Below, one piece after another: positions 18,915 to 28,143 of a stretch of 64,000 nucleotides of DNA. Position numbers and translations under genes: made by a program. Position 1 is the stretch's first letter. Every line of letters begins with the position of its first letter. Origin of the DNA: Arachnia rubra (lineage in GTDB: Bacteria > Actinomycetota > Actinomycetes > Propionibacteriales > Propionibacteriaceae). Under the pieces are notes generated by a model. That model was not told the origin of the DNA. It was given only the letters and a program-made list of their open reading frames with translations, and ran no database searches. The stretch covers positions 2,108,001 to 2,172,000 of the forward strand of contig NZ_AP024463.1 in the NCBI RefSeq assembly GCF_019973735.1. Reading direction: 5' to 3'.

Positions 18915-20342
18915 TCACACCCCCAGGAACTGCCGGAATTCCTCGCAGGCCTGTTCTGCCCGCTCGCGAGTGGGCATCTCGCAGAAAATACGCAGCAGAG
19001 GCTCCGTCCCGGAGAACCGGGCGATGATCCAACCGTCCTCGAAGTAAACCTTGCAGCCATCCCGGTAGGACACATCACGGATGTCATCGGAGAAATCGGG
19101 CAGGAGGCGGTCCTCCATGAGCGTCTTGAGGATCTCGGGTTTGCGCTCCGGATCGAACTTGAAATCAGTTTCCGCCATGTAATGCGGGGCGAACTGGCCT
19201 GTGATCTCCTCGTAGATCTCGCTCATGGGCTTGCCGGCCACGGCCAGCATCTCGACGAGCAGGGTCGCGGCGTAGATGCCGTCCTTGCCCGAGATATGTC
19301 CTTTGACCGTCAGGCCGCCGGAGGACTCACCCCCGATGATCGCATCGGTCTCGAGCATTTTCCCCGAGACCCACTTGAATCCGACGGGCACCTCGTGACA
19401 TTCCTGGCCAAACTGGTGAGCCACGTCATCCAGCAACGAGGTGGTGGCCACATTGCGGACCACAGGACCGCTCCATCCCTTGTACTTGAGGAGGTAGTAG
19501 TAGAGCAGCACCAACAGCTGGTTGGGATGCAGAAAGTTCCCTTTGTCGTCGATGACCCCGAGCCGGTCCGCGTCACCATCGGTTGCGATGCCGAGTGCAC
19601 AGCCGTTCTCCACCACATAGCGTTTCAACGACTCCAGGGATGCGCTACTGGGTGAGGGCATACGTCCGCCGAAAAGCGTGTCATGACGGTCGTGGATGAC
19701 ATCCACCTCGCAACGGGCGGTCATGAGGATGGTCTGCAGCGAGGTCCGGGAGACACCGAACATCGGGTCCAGGGCGATCTTGAGGTTCGCACGGCGGATG
19801 GCGGCCATATCCACCTGGTCAATGATCGAGTCGATGTAGCCATTGAACGGGTTGATCTCCCGGATCAGACCCTGGGAGACGGCCTTGTCATAAGCCACCT
19901 GCCCGATGGAGACCTCACGGCCACCCTCCAGCCTCGTCATGCGAGACTCAAGATCATGCGTGACATCCTCGTCGGCGTCCTTGCCGCCTGCGGTGAACAC
20001 CTTGATCCCGTTGTAGAGAGCGGGGTTATGCGAGGCCGTGATCGCCATGCCATAGGGCAGCCCGAGATTCTTGACCGTCCACATGATCAGCGGAGTCGGC
20101 GCCTGGGCAATCTTTATTACCCGGCAGGCCACCCCCTCCCCAGCGAACACCTCGGCCGCCCACTGGGCCGCGACATCGGACAGGAAGCGCCGGTCATAGC
20201 CGATCACGATGCCCTGGTCCTGCTTCCCCTCCTCCTTGATGCGCTGCGCAAGCGCCCCACACAGCAACCGGACGTTACTCCGGATGAACTCATCACCGAT
20301 GATCGCCCGCCATCCGCCAGTGCCGAAATTGATGCGCGCCAT
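18915..20342 (-). CDS. Phosphohexomutase (phosphoglucomutase/phosphomannomutase family)
   Basis: The enzyme interconverts hexose 1- and 6-phosphates. The 475-residue protein has the phosphoserine loop TASHNP, the Mg loop DGDADR, the sugar-binding loop GGESSGG and the phosphate-binding RFSGTEPLLR. Sequence alone does not separate glucose from mannose or glucosamine specificity. GAAGGAAG precedes ATG 20342, chosen over 20360. It may feed nucleotide sugars to the nearby Wzy/Wzz polysaccharide genes. Confidence 0.9.
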   Translation of the reverse strand: MARINFGTGGWRAIIGDEFIRSNVRLLCGALAQRIKEEGKQDQGIVIGYDRRFLSDVAAQWAAEVFAGEGVACRVIKIAQAPTPLIMWTVKNLGLPYGMAITASHNPALYNGIKVFTAGGKDADEDVTHDLESRMTRLEGGREVSIGQVAYDKAVSQGLIREINPFNGYIDSIIDQVDMAAIRRANLKIALDPMFGVSRTSLQTILMTARCEVDVIHDRHDTLFGGRMPSPSSASLESLKRYVVENGCALGIATDGDADRLGVIDDKGNFLHPNQLLVLLYYYLLKYKGWSGPVVRNVATTSLLDDVAHQFGQECHEVPVGFKWVSGKMLETDAIIGGESSGGLTVKGHISGKDGIYAATLLVEMLAVAGKPMSEIYEEITGQFAPHYMAETDFKFDPERKPEILKTLMEDRLLPDFSDDIRDVSYRDGCKVYFEDGWIIARFSGTEPLLRIFCEMPTRERAEQACEEFRQFLGV

Positions 20343-20430
20343 TGACTTCCTTCGCTTCATAGACTGCGCTCAGCCTAGACAGTTTTGGCGGGCGGACTGC
20401 GCAAACGCACACACCACCTGCACAAAATGA

Positions 20431-22029
20431 TCATGCCAGGGCGATGAGCTCCGCATAGTCATCGCTCCACAGGTCCTCAACCCCATCAGGTAAGACCAGC
20501 ACCCGGTCAGGTTCCAGGGCCTCGACGGCCCCCGGGTCGTGTGTGACCAGCACGACGGCCCCGGCGTACGAGCGCAGGGCAGCCAACACCTCGGCGCGGG
20601 ATGCCGGATCGAGGTTGTTTGTCGGCTCGTCGAGAAGCAGCACGTTTGCTGCGGAGACCACGAGCATGGCCAAGGCTAAGCGGGTCTTCTCCCCACCAGA
20701 TAGCACCCTCGCCGGTTTGTCCACGTCATCACCGGTGAACAGGAACGACCCGAGTACCTTGCGCACCTGAGTGTCCCCTAGGTCAGGCGAGGCGGAGACC
20801 ATGTTCTCCAGCACCGACCTGCCAACGTCGAGGGTCTCGTGTTCCTGTGCGTAGTAGCCGAGCCGGGCCCCGTGCCCCAGGATCCGCTCCCCGACGTCCG
20901 GCTCTTCCAGGCCTGCCAGAAGACGCAGCATCGTGGTCTTGCCAGCTCCGTTGAGACCCAGAATGACGACTTTCGATCCCTTATCTATGGCCAGGTCGAC
21001 GGCTGTAAACACCTCCAGCGACCCGTAGGCCTTTGACAGGTCCCTGGCCACCAGAGGGGTCTTTCCGCAGGGCGCCGGCTCGGGGAATCGGATCCTCGCG
21101 ACCCGGTCACTCTCCCGCTCCCCCTCGATCCCGGACAGCAGTCTCTCAGCACGCTTGGCCATATTCTGGGCGGCGACGGCCTTAGTGGCCTTCGCCCGCA
21201 TCCTGTCGGCCTGGGCCATGAGCTGGGAGGCCTTACGCTCCGCATTCAGGCGTTCGCGCTTGCGACGTTTCTCGTCGGTCTCCCGCTGCTGGAGGTAACG
21301 TTTCCAGTCCATGGCGTAGAGATCCAGCTCGGCGCGGTTGGCGTCGAGATGGAAGACCTTGTTGACCACAGCCTCAAGCAGGCCAACATCGTGGCTGATC
21401 ACCACTAGGCCGCCCCCGAATCCCTGCAGATATCCCCGCAGCCACGTGATGGAGTCAGCATCAAGATGGTTCGTGGGCTCGTCGAGTAGGAGGGTGTCGG
21501 CATCGGAGAACAGGATCCGGGCCAGCTCGATACGGCGCCGCTGCCCACCGGAGAGAGTGTAGAGAGGCTGTCCCAGCACACGCTCCGGCAGGCCCAGATT
21601 TGCTGCGATCCGCGCCGCCTCTGCTTCAGCGGCATACCCCCCGGCTGACAGCAAAGCGGTTTCAGCGCGGGCGTAGGCCGCCATGGCCTTGTCACGCTCA
21701 GCCCCCTCAGCGGCACTCATCTGCTGTTCTGCGCGATGTAGGCGGGCCATCACCTGGTCCAGCCCACGCGCACCCAGGATCCGGTCACGCGCTAGCTGCT
21801 CCGGCTCCCCCGAGCGGGGGTCCTGCGGCAGATACCCAAGTTGCCCGGAGCGGATGACCGAGCCCGCGGCGGGTAGTCCCTCACCCGCCAGGATGCGCGT
21901 CAGGGTCGTCTTACCCGCCCCATTACGGCCAACGAGTCCCACCCTGTCACCCGCCGCCACCTGGAAGCTGACAGGGGACAACAAAAGACGCGCTCCAGCG
22001 CGCACCTCTACATCCTTGACCTGAAGCAC
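20431..22029 (-). CDS. ABC-F family ATPase
   Basis: This soluble protein has two ABC domains and no membrane segment, typical of ABC-F factors acting on the ribosome. Domain 1 has Walker A GRNGAGKTT and LSGGQ; domain 2 has GLNGAGKTT and LSGGEKT; a charged linker (about 230-310) joins them. It could be a housekeeping translation factor or an antibiotic-resistance ABC-F, which cannot be decided here. I prefer GTG 22029 because related proteins begin right at the VLQVKDVEV strand; ATG 22062 is the alternative. Confidence 0.88.
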   Translation of the reverse strand: MLQVKDVEVRAGARLLLSPVSFQVAAGDRVGLVGRNGAGKTTLTRILAGEGLPAAGSVIRSGQLGYLPQDPRSGEPEQLARDRILGARGLDQVMARLHRAEQQMSAAEGAERDKAMAAYARAETALLSAGGYAAEAEAARIAANLGLPERVLGQPLYTLSGGQRRRIELARILFSDADTLLLDEPTNHLDADSITWLRGYLQGFGGGLVVISHDVGLLEAVVNKVFHLDANRAELDLYAMDWKRYLQQRETDEKRRKRERLNAERKASQLMAQADRMRAKATKAVAAQNMAKRAERLLSGIEGERESDRVARIRFPEPAPCGKTPLVARDLSKAYGSLEVFTAVDLAIDKGSKVVILGLNGAGKTTMLRLLAGLEEPDVGERILGHGARLGYYAQEHETLDVGRSVLENMVSASPDLGDTQVRKVLGSFLFTGDDVDKPARVLSGGEKTRLALAMLVVSAANVLLLDEPTNNLDPASRAEVLAALRSYAGAVVLVTHDPGAVEALEPDRVLVLPDGVEDLWSDDYAELIALA

Positions 22030-22166
22030 GTCCGCGAAGTCTACCTGCCACACCCATGCCACTGCGGTCTCACATCACATGATCCACCCCAGCCGGACCA
22101 CGCATCTGGCACGATGGTTGTTGTGGCTGCCGCGAGTCGCCACAGAGTCGAGTCAGGAGTTAAACA

Positions 22167-23345
22167 ATGGGTTTCATCAAGGCCTTCACAGGGGCACTCG
22201 GCGGAGTCTTCGCTGATCAGTGGCTGGATTTCCTCACAGTCCCCTCAGGCATAGCACCCACTGCGGCATTCTTCCCCGCCGTGAATGCCGGCAGGAATGC
22301 TGGCCGCGGTTCAAACACCCGAGGATCAGAGAACGTGATCAGCAACGGTTCGAAGATCGTCGTTCCCAACGGTTACGGCCTCGTCACCTTCCAGGACGGG
22401 CGCGTCACCGGTTTCGTGTCAGAGCCGGGCGGTTTCGAGTTCCGTGGTGAGGACCCATCCTCCCAGTCCGTCTTCGCCGGAGATGGGGTGTTCGGCCAGG
22501 TGGTGCGCAACACCTGGGAGCGCATCAAGTTCGGGGGCCGTCCCAGCGGTATGCAGCAGGCCTTCTTCGTGAACCTCAAAGAACTCCCGGACAACCGTTT
22601 CGGTACCCAGTCCGAGATCTACTGGGATGACTCCTACTTGGGGGCGCAGGTGGGTGCGGTCACTCGCGGCACCTACACGCTGCGGATCGCCGATCCCCTG
22701 TTGTTCGTCTCCACGCTGGTCCCGGGCGCCTTCATCGCCAACAACCAGATCTTTGACTTCACCGATTTCGACAACCCGGTCAGCGACCAGCTGTTCAACG
22801 AGGTGGTGGCCAGCCTGGGCCCGGCCTTCTCGAGATACACCAACGATCCTGAGCGGGGAAACCGCATCACCCGTCTCCAGCAGGATTCCGTGGGATTCGC
22901 CAAGTCTCTGAGCGAGGTCGTCGAGGAGAACTACCAGTGGCATTCCGGCCGTGGCATCGTGATCGAGCGCGTCGCGCTGGTTGCCATCGAGTACGACGAG
23001 GACACCCGCGCGCTGCTGTCCGATGTGAAGAAAGCCGATGCGCTCCGCGGCGAACGCGGAAACTCCTTCATGCAGCAGTCGGTGGCCCGTGGTGTGCAGG
23101 CGGCTGGCGAGAACGGAGGAGGCCAGGGCCTGATCGGCATGGGGGTCGGAGTCCCCATGATGGGTGGCATGGTGAGCGGCTACCAGCAGCAGGCGCAGCA
23201 GCCTCAAGAGGCGGTCCAGCAGCCCGCGGCACCCCAGGCAGAGGATCCCGTCGCGAAACTAAAGCAGATGAAGGAGCTCCTCGATGCCGGGGTGGTGACC
23301 CAGGAGGAATTCGACACTCTGAAGCAGCGTCTCCTGGGACTGTGA
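22167..23345 (+). CDS. SPFH-domain 'virion core'-type protein with SHOCT-like tail
   Basis: This 392-residue protein resembles Bacillus subtilis YdjI, an SPFH protein recruited to the membrane in envelope stress. The SPFH region spans about residues 25-300 and has no membrane segment of its own. A Gly/Gln-rich linker (about 310-360) leads to a short C-terminal SHOCT-like helix pair (LKQMKELLDAGVVTQEEF). AGGAG precedes the ATG. It is the first gene of a three-gene operon with a zinc-ribbon membrane protein and a small membrane protein. Confidence 0.82.
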   Translation: MGFIKAFTGALGGVFADQWLDFLTVPSGIAPTAAFFPAVNAGRNAGRGSNTRGSENVISNGSKIVVPNGYGLVTFQDGRVTGFVSEPGGFEFRGEDPSSQSVFAGDGVFGQVVRNTWERIKFGGRPSGMQQAFFVNLKELPDNRFGTQSEIYWDDSYLGAQVGAVTRGTYTLRIADPLLFVSTLVPGAFIANNQIFDFTDFDNPVSDQLFNEVVASLGPAFSRYTNDPERGNRITRLQQDSVGFAKSLSEVVEENYQWHSGRGIVIERVALVAIEYDEDTRALLSDVKKADALRGERGNSFMQQSVARGVQAAGENGGGQGLIGMGVGVPMMGGMVSGYQQQAQQPQEAVQQPAAPQAEDPVAKLKQMKELLDAGVVTQEEFDTLKQRLLGL

Positions 23346-23358
23346 GGAAACCGGCAAG

Positions 23359-24804
23359 ATGACAGCACCCGGAACCGGCGGCCCGGGCGGGCCACAGCAG
23401 CCCTGGCCGCCGGGATATCCAGGTAGCCAGCAGCCAATGGGCTACCCGGGCCCGCAGCAGCCTCCCGGGACCCCACAACCGCAGGCCCCTACCTGGAACA
23501 ACCCCTACATGGCACCTGGACCGACGGGAACCAACCCCTACCTGGCTCCAGGATCCGAAGGCAGCTCTCCACACCCGATGGCTGCGGCCCCCGGGGCGGG
23601 ATATCCCCAGGCGGCACCTGCGCCCACGCCACCAGTTGGGCCTGAAGAACCACAGGTGTTAGAGCTGAAGGACACCGGGCGTTCGGGCGGCATGGTTAAA
23701 TGCTCTCGGTGCGGCAGCACGGACATCCGCTACGTGGTTGAGGCCCAGGCCCTGGTCTGCTCAAACTGCCGCACCCAGTTCAATGAGGCACGCCTGGAAG
23801 ACGAGGTGGACCTCACGGGAGGGATCCAAGACCTGAGGGGCACCACCATCACCCACTCTGCCCAGAACCTGGTGGACGAGTCCGTGGTGACCCTTAAATG
23901 CCGCGCGTGTGGCGCCGAGGTGGTCATCAATGTCAACGAGACCGTGCAGGTGCGTTGCCACTGGTGCCGGAACTTCCTTTCAGCGGATTCCCGGATAAAC
24001 AATGGAGCCTCTCCCGACGCAGTGGCGCCTTTCATGGTGCCGCAAGAGCATGCAATCGAGATCATCCGTGGCTTCGTGGAGGAGCGTAAATTCTACGCGC
24101 ACCCCAGGTTCAAGCGGGAATTCGCTCCCGAGAACGTCGTGGGAGTCTATCTACCCTATTTCGTTTTCGACGGGAACGTGCGGGCTAGTCTCACTGGCCA
24201 AGGCGAGGTGCAGACGCAAAGTTGGACGGAGAAGCACGGTGATTCCGTCGAGACTTATTATTCTGCCGACGTCTACAACGTGTCCCGCGGGTTCGACATG
24301 AGCATCGACGATCTGCTGCTGGAATCCAGCAGCGAGCGCGCGAACATGAACGATCCCTCACAGACGAACAACATCATTAACGCCATCCTGCCATTCGACG
24401 TGAAGAATGCGTTGCGCTACAACCCCAACTATCTGAGAGGATTCACGAGCGAGCGGCGTGATGTGAATTTCTCCGACCTGGGTTACACCGTGCAGGACCG
24501 GCTGCTCAGCATCGCGCGCTCCAAGGGCGACGAGATGGTGTCCCAGTATGACCGTGGGGTGCGCTGGGACACCGAGCACATCGATCTTCGCGGCTCCCGC
24601 TGGGTGACCGTATACCTGCCTGTCTGGCTGTACTCCTACTACGAGGCCGACAAGAACCTGAAACACTTCGTGGCTGTGAACGGGCAGAACGGCAGGGTGA
24701 TGGGGTCGGTGCCCCTCAACATGCCAGTCCTATGGGGAGTCACCGCCCTGGTGTTCGTCATAGGAACCATCCTTGGGTTCATACTGTTCCTCATAGTGAG
24801 GTAG
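23359..24804 (+). CDS. TFIIB-type zinc-ribbon membrane protein
   Basis: This 481-residue protein starts with a Pro/Gln/Gly-rich disordered region (1-105), followed by two zinc ribbons: CSRCG...CSNC (about 115-138) and CRAC...CHWC (about 178-205). A beta-rich domain with SWTEKHGD follows, and one membrane helix (about 457-480) ends the protein. It resembles YdjG-type partners of SPFH proteins, which anchor them to the membrane. It starts 13 bp after the SPFH gene with GAGGAAAC as ribosome-binding site. Molecular function is otherwise unknown. Confidence 0.8.
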   Translation: MTAPGTGGPGGPQQPWPPGYPGSQQPMGYPGPQQPPGTPQPQAPTWNNPYMAPGPTGTNPYLAPGSEGSSPHPMAAAPGAGYPQAAPAPTPPVGPEEPQVLELKDTGRSGGMVKCSRCGSTDIRYVVEAQALVCSNCRTQFNEARLEDEVDLTGGIQDLRGTTITHSAQNLVDESVVTLKCRACGAEVVINVNETVQVRCHWCRNFLSADSRINNGASPDAVAPFMVPQEHAIEIIRGFVEERKFYAHPRFKREFAPENVVGVYLPYFVFDGNVRASLTGQGEVQTQSWTEKHGDSVETYYSADVYNVSRGFDMSIDDLLLESSSERANMNDPSQTNNIINAILPFDVKNALRYNPNYLRGFTSERRDVNFSDLGYTVQDRLLSIARSKGDEMVSQYDRGVRWDTEHIDLRGSRWVTVYLPVWLYSYYEADKNLKHFVAVNGQNGRVMGSVPLNMPVLWGVTALVFVIGTILGFILFLIVR

Positions 24805-24813
24805 GAAAGGGAA

Positions 24814-25107
24814 ATGGACACGTCCTCCTGGATGATCCTGCTGAAGACCAAGCTCTCCTCAAGCGAGCTCAGGATCGCGTTTCTTGCCCTGGGTGTGATA
24901 GCGGCTGCCGCCGTCTACTACTACATCTGGAACAAGTACCGCAACACCGACAAGTCATACGAGTTCGAGAGCACCACCAGCGTGGACATCAACAATGTCC
25001 AGGGCTCGGATGACTATTGCGGATCCATCAGCCGGACCCGCGAAACAGAGGTTGCGAATCATGAACTCTCTGAAAACCCGAGACGCCGGCTGCAACGGCC
25101 TTACTAG
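24814..25107 (+). CDS. Small single-pass membrane protein of the SPFH operon
   Basis: This 97-residue protein is not recognised as a named family. It has an amphipathic N-terminus, one membrane helix (about 21-40, FLALGVIAAAAVYYYIW) and a polar tail of about 55 residues rich in Ser, Thr and Asp. It starts 9 bp after the zinc-ribbon gene with GGAAAGGG upstream, so it belongs to the same operon. I infer a third subunit of the membrane assembly. The end converges on the hydrolase gene with a 3-bp gap. Confidence 0.7.
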   Translation: MDTSSWMILLKTKLSSSELRIAFLALGVIAAAAVYYYIWNKYRNTDKSYEFESTTSVDINNVQGSDDYCGSISRTRETEVANHELSENPRRRLQRPY

Positions 25108-25110
25108 AGA

Positions 25111-25932
25111 TTAAAGTGTGGCCAGAAAATCGAGAATTGCCCCATTCCATTGGTCGGCGTGTGAGACGTTGAGCCCATGGGGTCCGCCCTCGATGACCAC
25201 CAACTGGGCCTGGGGCACGTAGTCCGGCACCCGGGCGCTGGACTTGGCCAGGGGGACGTTCTGGTCGCCGCCACCATGGATCACGAGCAGGGGAACGTCT
25301 ATGCGACGGCAGTCATCGCGCAGGTCAGTCGCCCAGGAGAGCGCGGTGGCTGCCGCGGCGTGGGGCGCGGACTGCCGGGCGATCTCCACCGCGGCCGACC
25401 GGACCTTCTCTGGCACCGCTAGTCCGTCGGCATTGCTGAAGAACCAGGTGCAGAACTCGTCGACGAAACCCGCGTGGTCAGCAGCACAGGCATCCGAGAT
25501 CTCCTGGAAACCCTCGATCGGCATGGCGCCGTCGGGATTGTCCTCGGTCAGGCACATGGCGGGACAGATGGAGCCAGATAGGATCGCACCGGCCACCCGC
25601 TCCGATCCCCGGGTTCCCAGATAGCGGGCCACCTCGCCGCCTCCCATGGAAAAACCCAAAAGGACAGCATCATGCAGGTCAAGAGTGGCGATCAGGGCGT
25701 CCAGGTCCGCGGCAAGGGTGTCGTAGTCGTAGCCATCCTTGGGTTTGCCAGAGCGTCCGAAGCCACGCCGGTCGTATGTGATGACCCGGTAGCCGGCATC
25801 TGCGAGCACCCTGGCGTTGCCTTCGAAGGCAACGCCCGACAATGGCCAGCCATGGATCATCACGATCGGGCGGCCTGAGCCTATGTCGGTGTAGTTGAGG
25901 TTCACCTGGTCCGGGGTGGTCAGTTTCGGCAT
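25111..25932 (-). CDS. Alpha/beta hydrolase (non-heme chloroperoxidase-like)
   Basis: This soluble 273-residue alpha/beta hydrolase has the oxyanion segment HGWPLSG, the nucleophile elbow GFSMGG, the acid Asp in HGGGDQNVP and the catalytic His in GPHGLN. The family includes cofactor-free haloperoxidases and esterases; the natural substrate is unknown. GGAGGGT precedes ATG 25932; the TTG at 25947 is rejected. It lies next to the suf operon but is separated by a stem-loop region. Confidence 0.88.
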   Translation of the reverse strand: MPKLTTPDQVNLNYTDIGSGRPIVMIHGWPLSGVAFEGNARVLADAGYRVITYDRRGFGRSGKPKDGYDYDTLAADLDALIATLDLHDAVLLGFSMGGGEVARYLGTRGSERVAGAILSGSICPAMCLTEDNPDGAMPIEGFQEISDACAADHAGFVDEFCTWFFSNADGLAVPEKVRSAAVEIARQSAPHAAAATALSWATDLRDDCRRIDVPLLVIHGGGDQNVPLAKSSARVPDYVPQAQLVVIEGGPHGLNVSHADQWNGAILDFLATL

Positions 25933-25950
25933 CTGTGTACCCTCCAATCA

Positions 25951-26017
25951 TCGGCGATCCACCCCGAGCGTACTCGATGCCTCCCGGTGGCTGGGAAATG
26001 TCTCGGGATATCGCCGA
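25951..26017 (-). terminator. Long imperfect stem-loop after the suf operon
   Basis: Outer arms TCGGCGAT (25951-25958) and ATCGCCGA (26010-26017) with inner CCCGAG (25963-25968) and CTCGGG (26002-26007). It lies just after the sufT stop and may end the suf transcript before the hydrolase gene. Confidence 0.4.
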
Positions 26018-26024
26018 CGGCTCC

Positions 26025-26405
26025 TCAAAGGTTGTAGCCGATGGCACGCAACTGCTCACGCCCGTCCTCTGTGATCATTTCCAGGGTCCACGGCGGCAGC
26101 CACACCCAGTTGATCGTGACGGAGTTCGCCAGGCCGTCGAGCGCATACTTCGTGTCGTACTCGATGCGATCGGTGAGGGGGCAGGTGGGTGAGGTCAGGG
26201 TCATGTCGAGGGTGACGTTGGCCTCCTCATCCACCATAACTCCATACAGCAGACCGAGATCGACGACATTGACCATGAGCTCGGGGTCGACGACGTCCTT
26301 CATCGCCTCCTCGACCTCCTCCTGGGTAGGAATCGGCGTGGCCGGGTTGTCGTCAGGGAGCTCGTCTTTGACCAGATCCGAGGGACGTGAGTCGGGGGTA
26401 TACAT
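26025..26405 (-). CDS. sufT: Fe-S assembly factor SufT (MIP18/DUF59)
   Basis: This 126-residue DUF59 protein helps mature Fe-S proteins, as known for SufT of other Gram-positives. The DPE motif (VVDPELMVNVVDLGLLYGV) and the TSPTCPLTD segment with its conserved Cys are visible. The start overlaps the sufU stop (TGATG), so it is the last cistron of the suf operon. Confidence 0.92.
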   Translation of the reverse strand: MYTPDSRPSDLVKDELPDDNPATPIPTQEEVEEAMKDVVDPELMVNVVDLGLLYGVMVDEEANVTLDMTLTSPTCPLTDRIEYDTKYALDGLANSVTINWVWLPPWTLEMITEDGREQLRAIGYNL

Positions 26406-26848
26406 CAGTTCTCCTTCGCTGAGGCCTGGTTGACAGCATCACGGAGGGCCGACCAGGCGAGCAGAGCGCACTTGACGCGCGCGGGGAACTTCGAGACACC
26501 GGCGAACGCGATGGCGTCTTCGAAGCGATCCTCGTCAGGGGTAATCTCCCCTTTCGAGTGCATCATCTCCAGGAACTCGTCGTAGAGCCCGGAGAAATAG
26601 TTGATGTCCTGGCCGATCACAAGATCGCCCAGGACAGAGGTGGAAGCCTGCGAGATGGAACACCCCTCCCCCGCATAGGACATGTCGGCAATCGTGCCGC
26701 CGTCGAGGTGAACACGCAGGGTCAGCTCGTCGCCACAGGACGGGTTGACGTGGTGCACCTCCGCCTCGTAGGGATCCCGCAATCCGCTGTGATGTTTCTC
26801 GCGGTAGTGATCGAGGATGATCGTCTGGTAGAGCTCGTCGAGGTTCAT
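26405..26848 (-). CDS. sufU: SufU, sulfur acceptor for SufS
   Basis: This 147-residue zinc protein accepts persulfide sulfur from SufS. The three zinc/sulfur Cys are visible in NPSCGD, GEGCSISQAS and VKCALLAW. The start overlaps sufS (ATGA), matching the functional pairing of SufS and SufU. Confidence 0.95.
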   Translation of the reverse strand: MNLDELYQTIILDHYREKHHSGLRDPYEAEVHHVNPSCGDELTLRVHLDGGTIADMSYAGEGCSISQASTSVLGDLVIGQDINYFSGLYDEFLEMMHSKGEITPDEDRFEDAIAFAGVSKFPARVKCALLAWSALRDAVNQASAKEN

Positions 26849-28080
26849 CGCGCTCCGAAGTAGTTCCGGGTGAAGACCAGCGCATCAGCCAGCGCATCGA
26901 TCTCCTCGAAGGTGGTGTACAGATGAGCAGATGCCCGGGTGGAACTCTGGTGGCCGAGTCTCCTGTGCAGCGGCCTGGCGCAGTGGTGCCCGCCCCGGAT
27001 GGCTATGCCGCGTGAGTCCAGCACCTGCATCACATCATGCGGATGGATGCCTTCGAGGTTGAAGGAGCAGGCCGAACCCCGCTCGATGGCCTCAGCAGGC
27101 CCCAGCAGAAGCAGCCCATCGATGCTGGTCAGTTTCTGGAGCATGTATGCGGTCAGCTCATGCTCATGGGTTGATATGGCATCCATCCCGATGCTCCGCA
27201 GGTACTCCACGGCTGCGCCGAGACCAGCGGCCTGCGCGATGGGAGGGGTGCCGGCCTCGAAACGGTGGGGCGGCGCCGCATAGGTGGAGTGGGTCATCTC
27301 AACGACCTCGATCATCTCCCCTCCACCGAGGAAGGGTGGTAGAGACTCCAGGAGCTCTCCCCTACCCCACAACACGCCGATTCCTGTCGGGCCACACATC
27401 TTGTGCCCGGTGAAGGCAACCAGGTCTGCTCCAAGGGCAGTGACATCAACGCTTTGGTGGGGTACCGACTGGGAGGCATCAACCACCACGACCGCGCCCA
27501 CCTGATGGGCTTTCGCCGCTATGTCAGCAACGGGATTGCGGGTACCCAGCACGTTGCTCACATGCGCTATGGACACCACCTTGGTGCGATCGTTGATCAG
27601 ATTGTCGCGTTCAGCCGCCTCAAGATCGAGCCGGCCCTCATCCGTGACGTCGAACCAGCGGAGCGTGGCGCCGGTTTGCTCGCAGACAAGCTGCCACGGA
27701 ACAATGTTTGAGTGATGCTCCATCACGGAGATCACCACCTCGTCTCCGGGACCCAGCCTGGATCCGAGGGTGTTGGCCGCGAGATTCAGGGCCTCGGATG
27801 CGTTCTTGGTGAAGATGATCTCCTCAGGTGCTGCGGCGCCGATGAAGAAGGCAACCAGGCTCCGCGCATCTTCATAGGCCTCGGTGGCTTCGGCGCCAAG
27901 CACGTGCATGGCACGCGCCACGTTCGCGTTGTGCTGCAGGTAGTGTTCGGCGATCGCGTCTACCACCTGCCGTGGCTTCTGGGAGGTGTTGGCCGAATCA
28001 AGGTACACCAGCGGATGCTGCCCCACCGTGCGGCTCAGGATGGGGAAGTCCTGCCGGATCACATCGACGTCAAAGGTCAC
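26845..28080 (-). CDS. sufS: Cysteine desulfurase SufS
   Basis: This PLP enzyme releases sulfur from cysteine for Fe-S cluster assembly. In the 411-residue protein the PLP lysine lies in FTGHKMCGPTGIG and the catalytic Cys in RGGHHCARPLH near the C-terminus, the group II pattern. It starts at GTG 28080 with GGAGGACC upstream, 63 bp after sufC. Confidence 0.96.
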   Translation of the reverse strand: MTFDVDVIRQDFPILSRTVGQHPLVYLDSANTSQKPRQVVDAIAEHYLQHNANVARAMHVLGAEATEAYEDARSLVAFFIGAAAPEEIIFTKNASEALNLAANTLGSRLGPGDEVVISVMEHHSNIVPWQLVCEQTGATLRWFDVTDEGRLDLEAAERDNLINDRTKVVSIAHVSNVLGTRNPVADIAAKAHQVGAVVVVDASQSVPHQSVDVTALGADLVAFTGHKMCGPTGIGVLWGRGELLESLPPFLGGGEMIEVVEMTHSTYAAPPHRFEAGTPPIAQAAGLGAAVEYLRSIGMDAISTHEHELTAYMLQKLTSIDGLLLLGPAEAIERGSACSFNLEGIHPHDVMQVLDSRGIAIRGGHHCARPLHRRLGHQSSTRASAHLYTTFEEIDALADALVFTRNYFGAR

Positions 28081-28143
28081 CTCGGTCCTCCTCCTAATCG
28101 ACGACCATGCTCCGAGTTCATTCCTGGAGATCCTGGGAGGCTC

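Noticed and set aside
20431..22029. Specific antibiotic-resistance assignment for the ABC-F protein
   Set aside because: ABC-F sequence motifs alone do not separate resistance from housekeeping factors.
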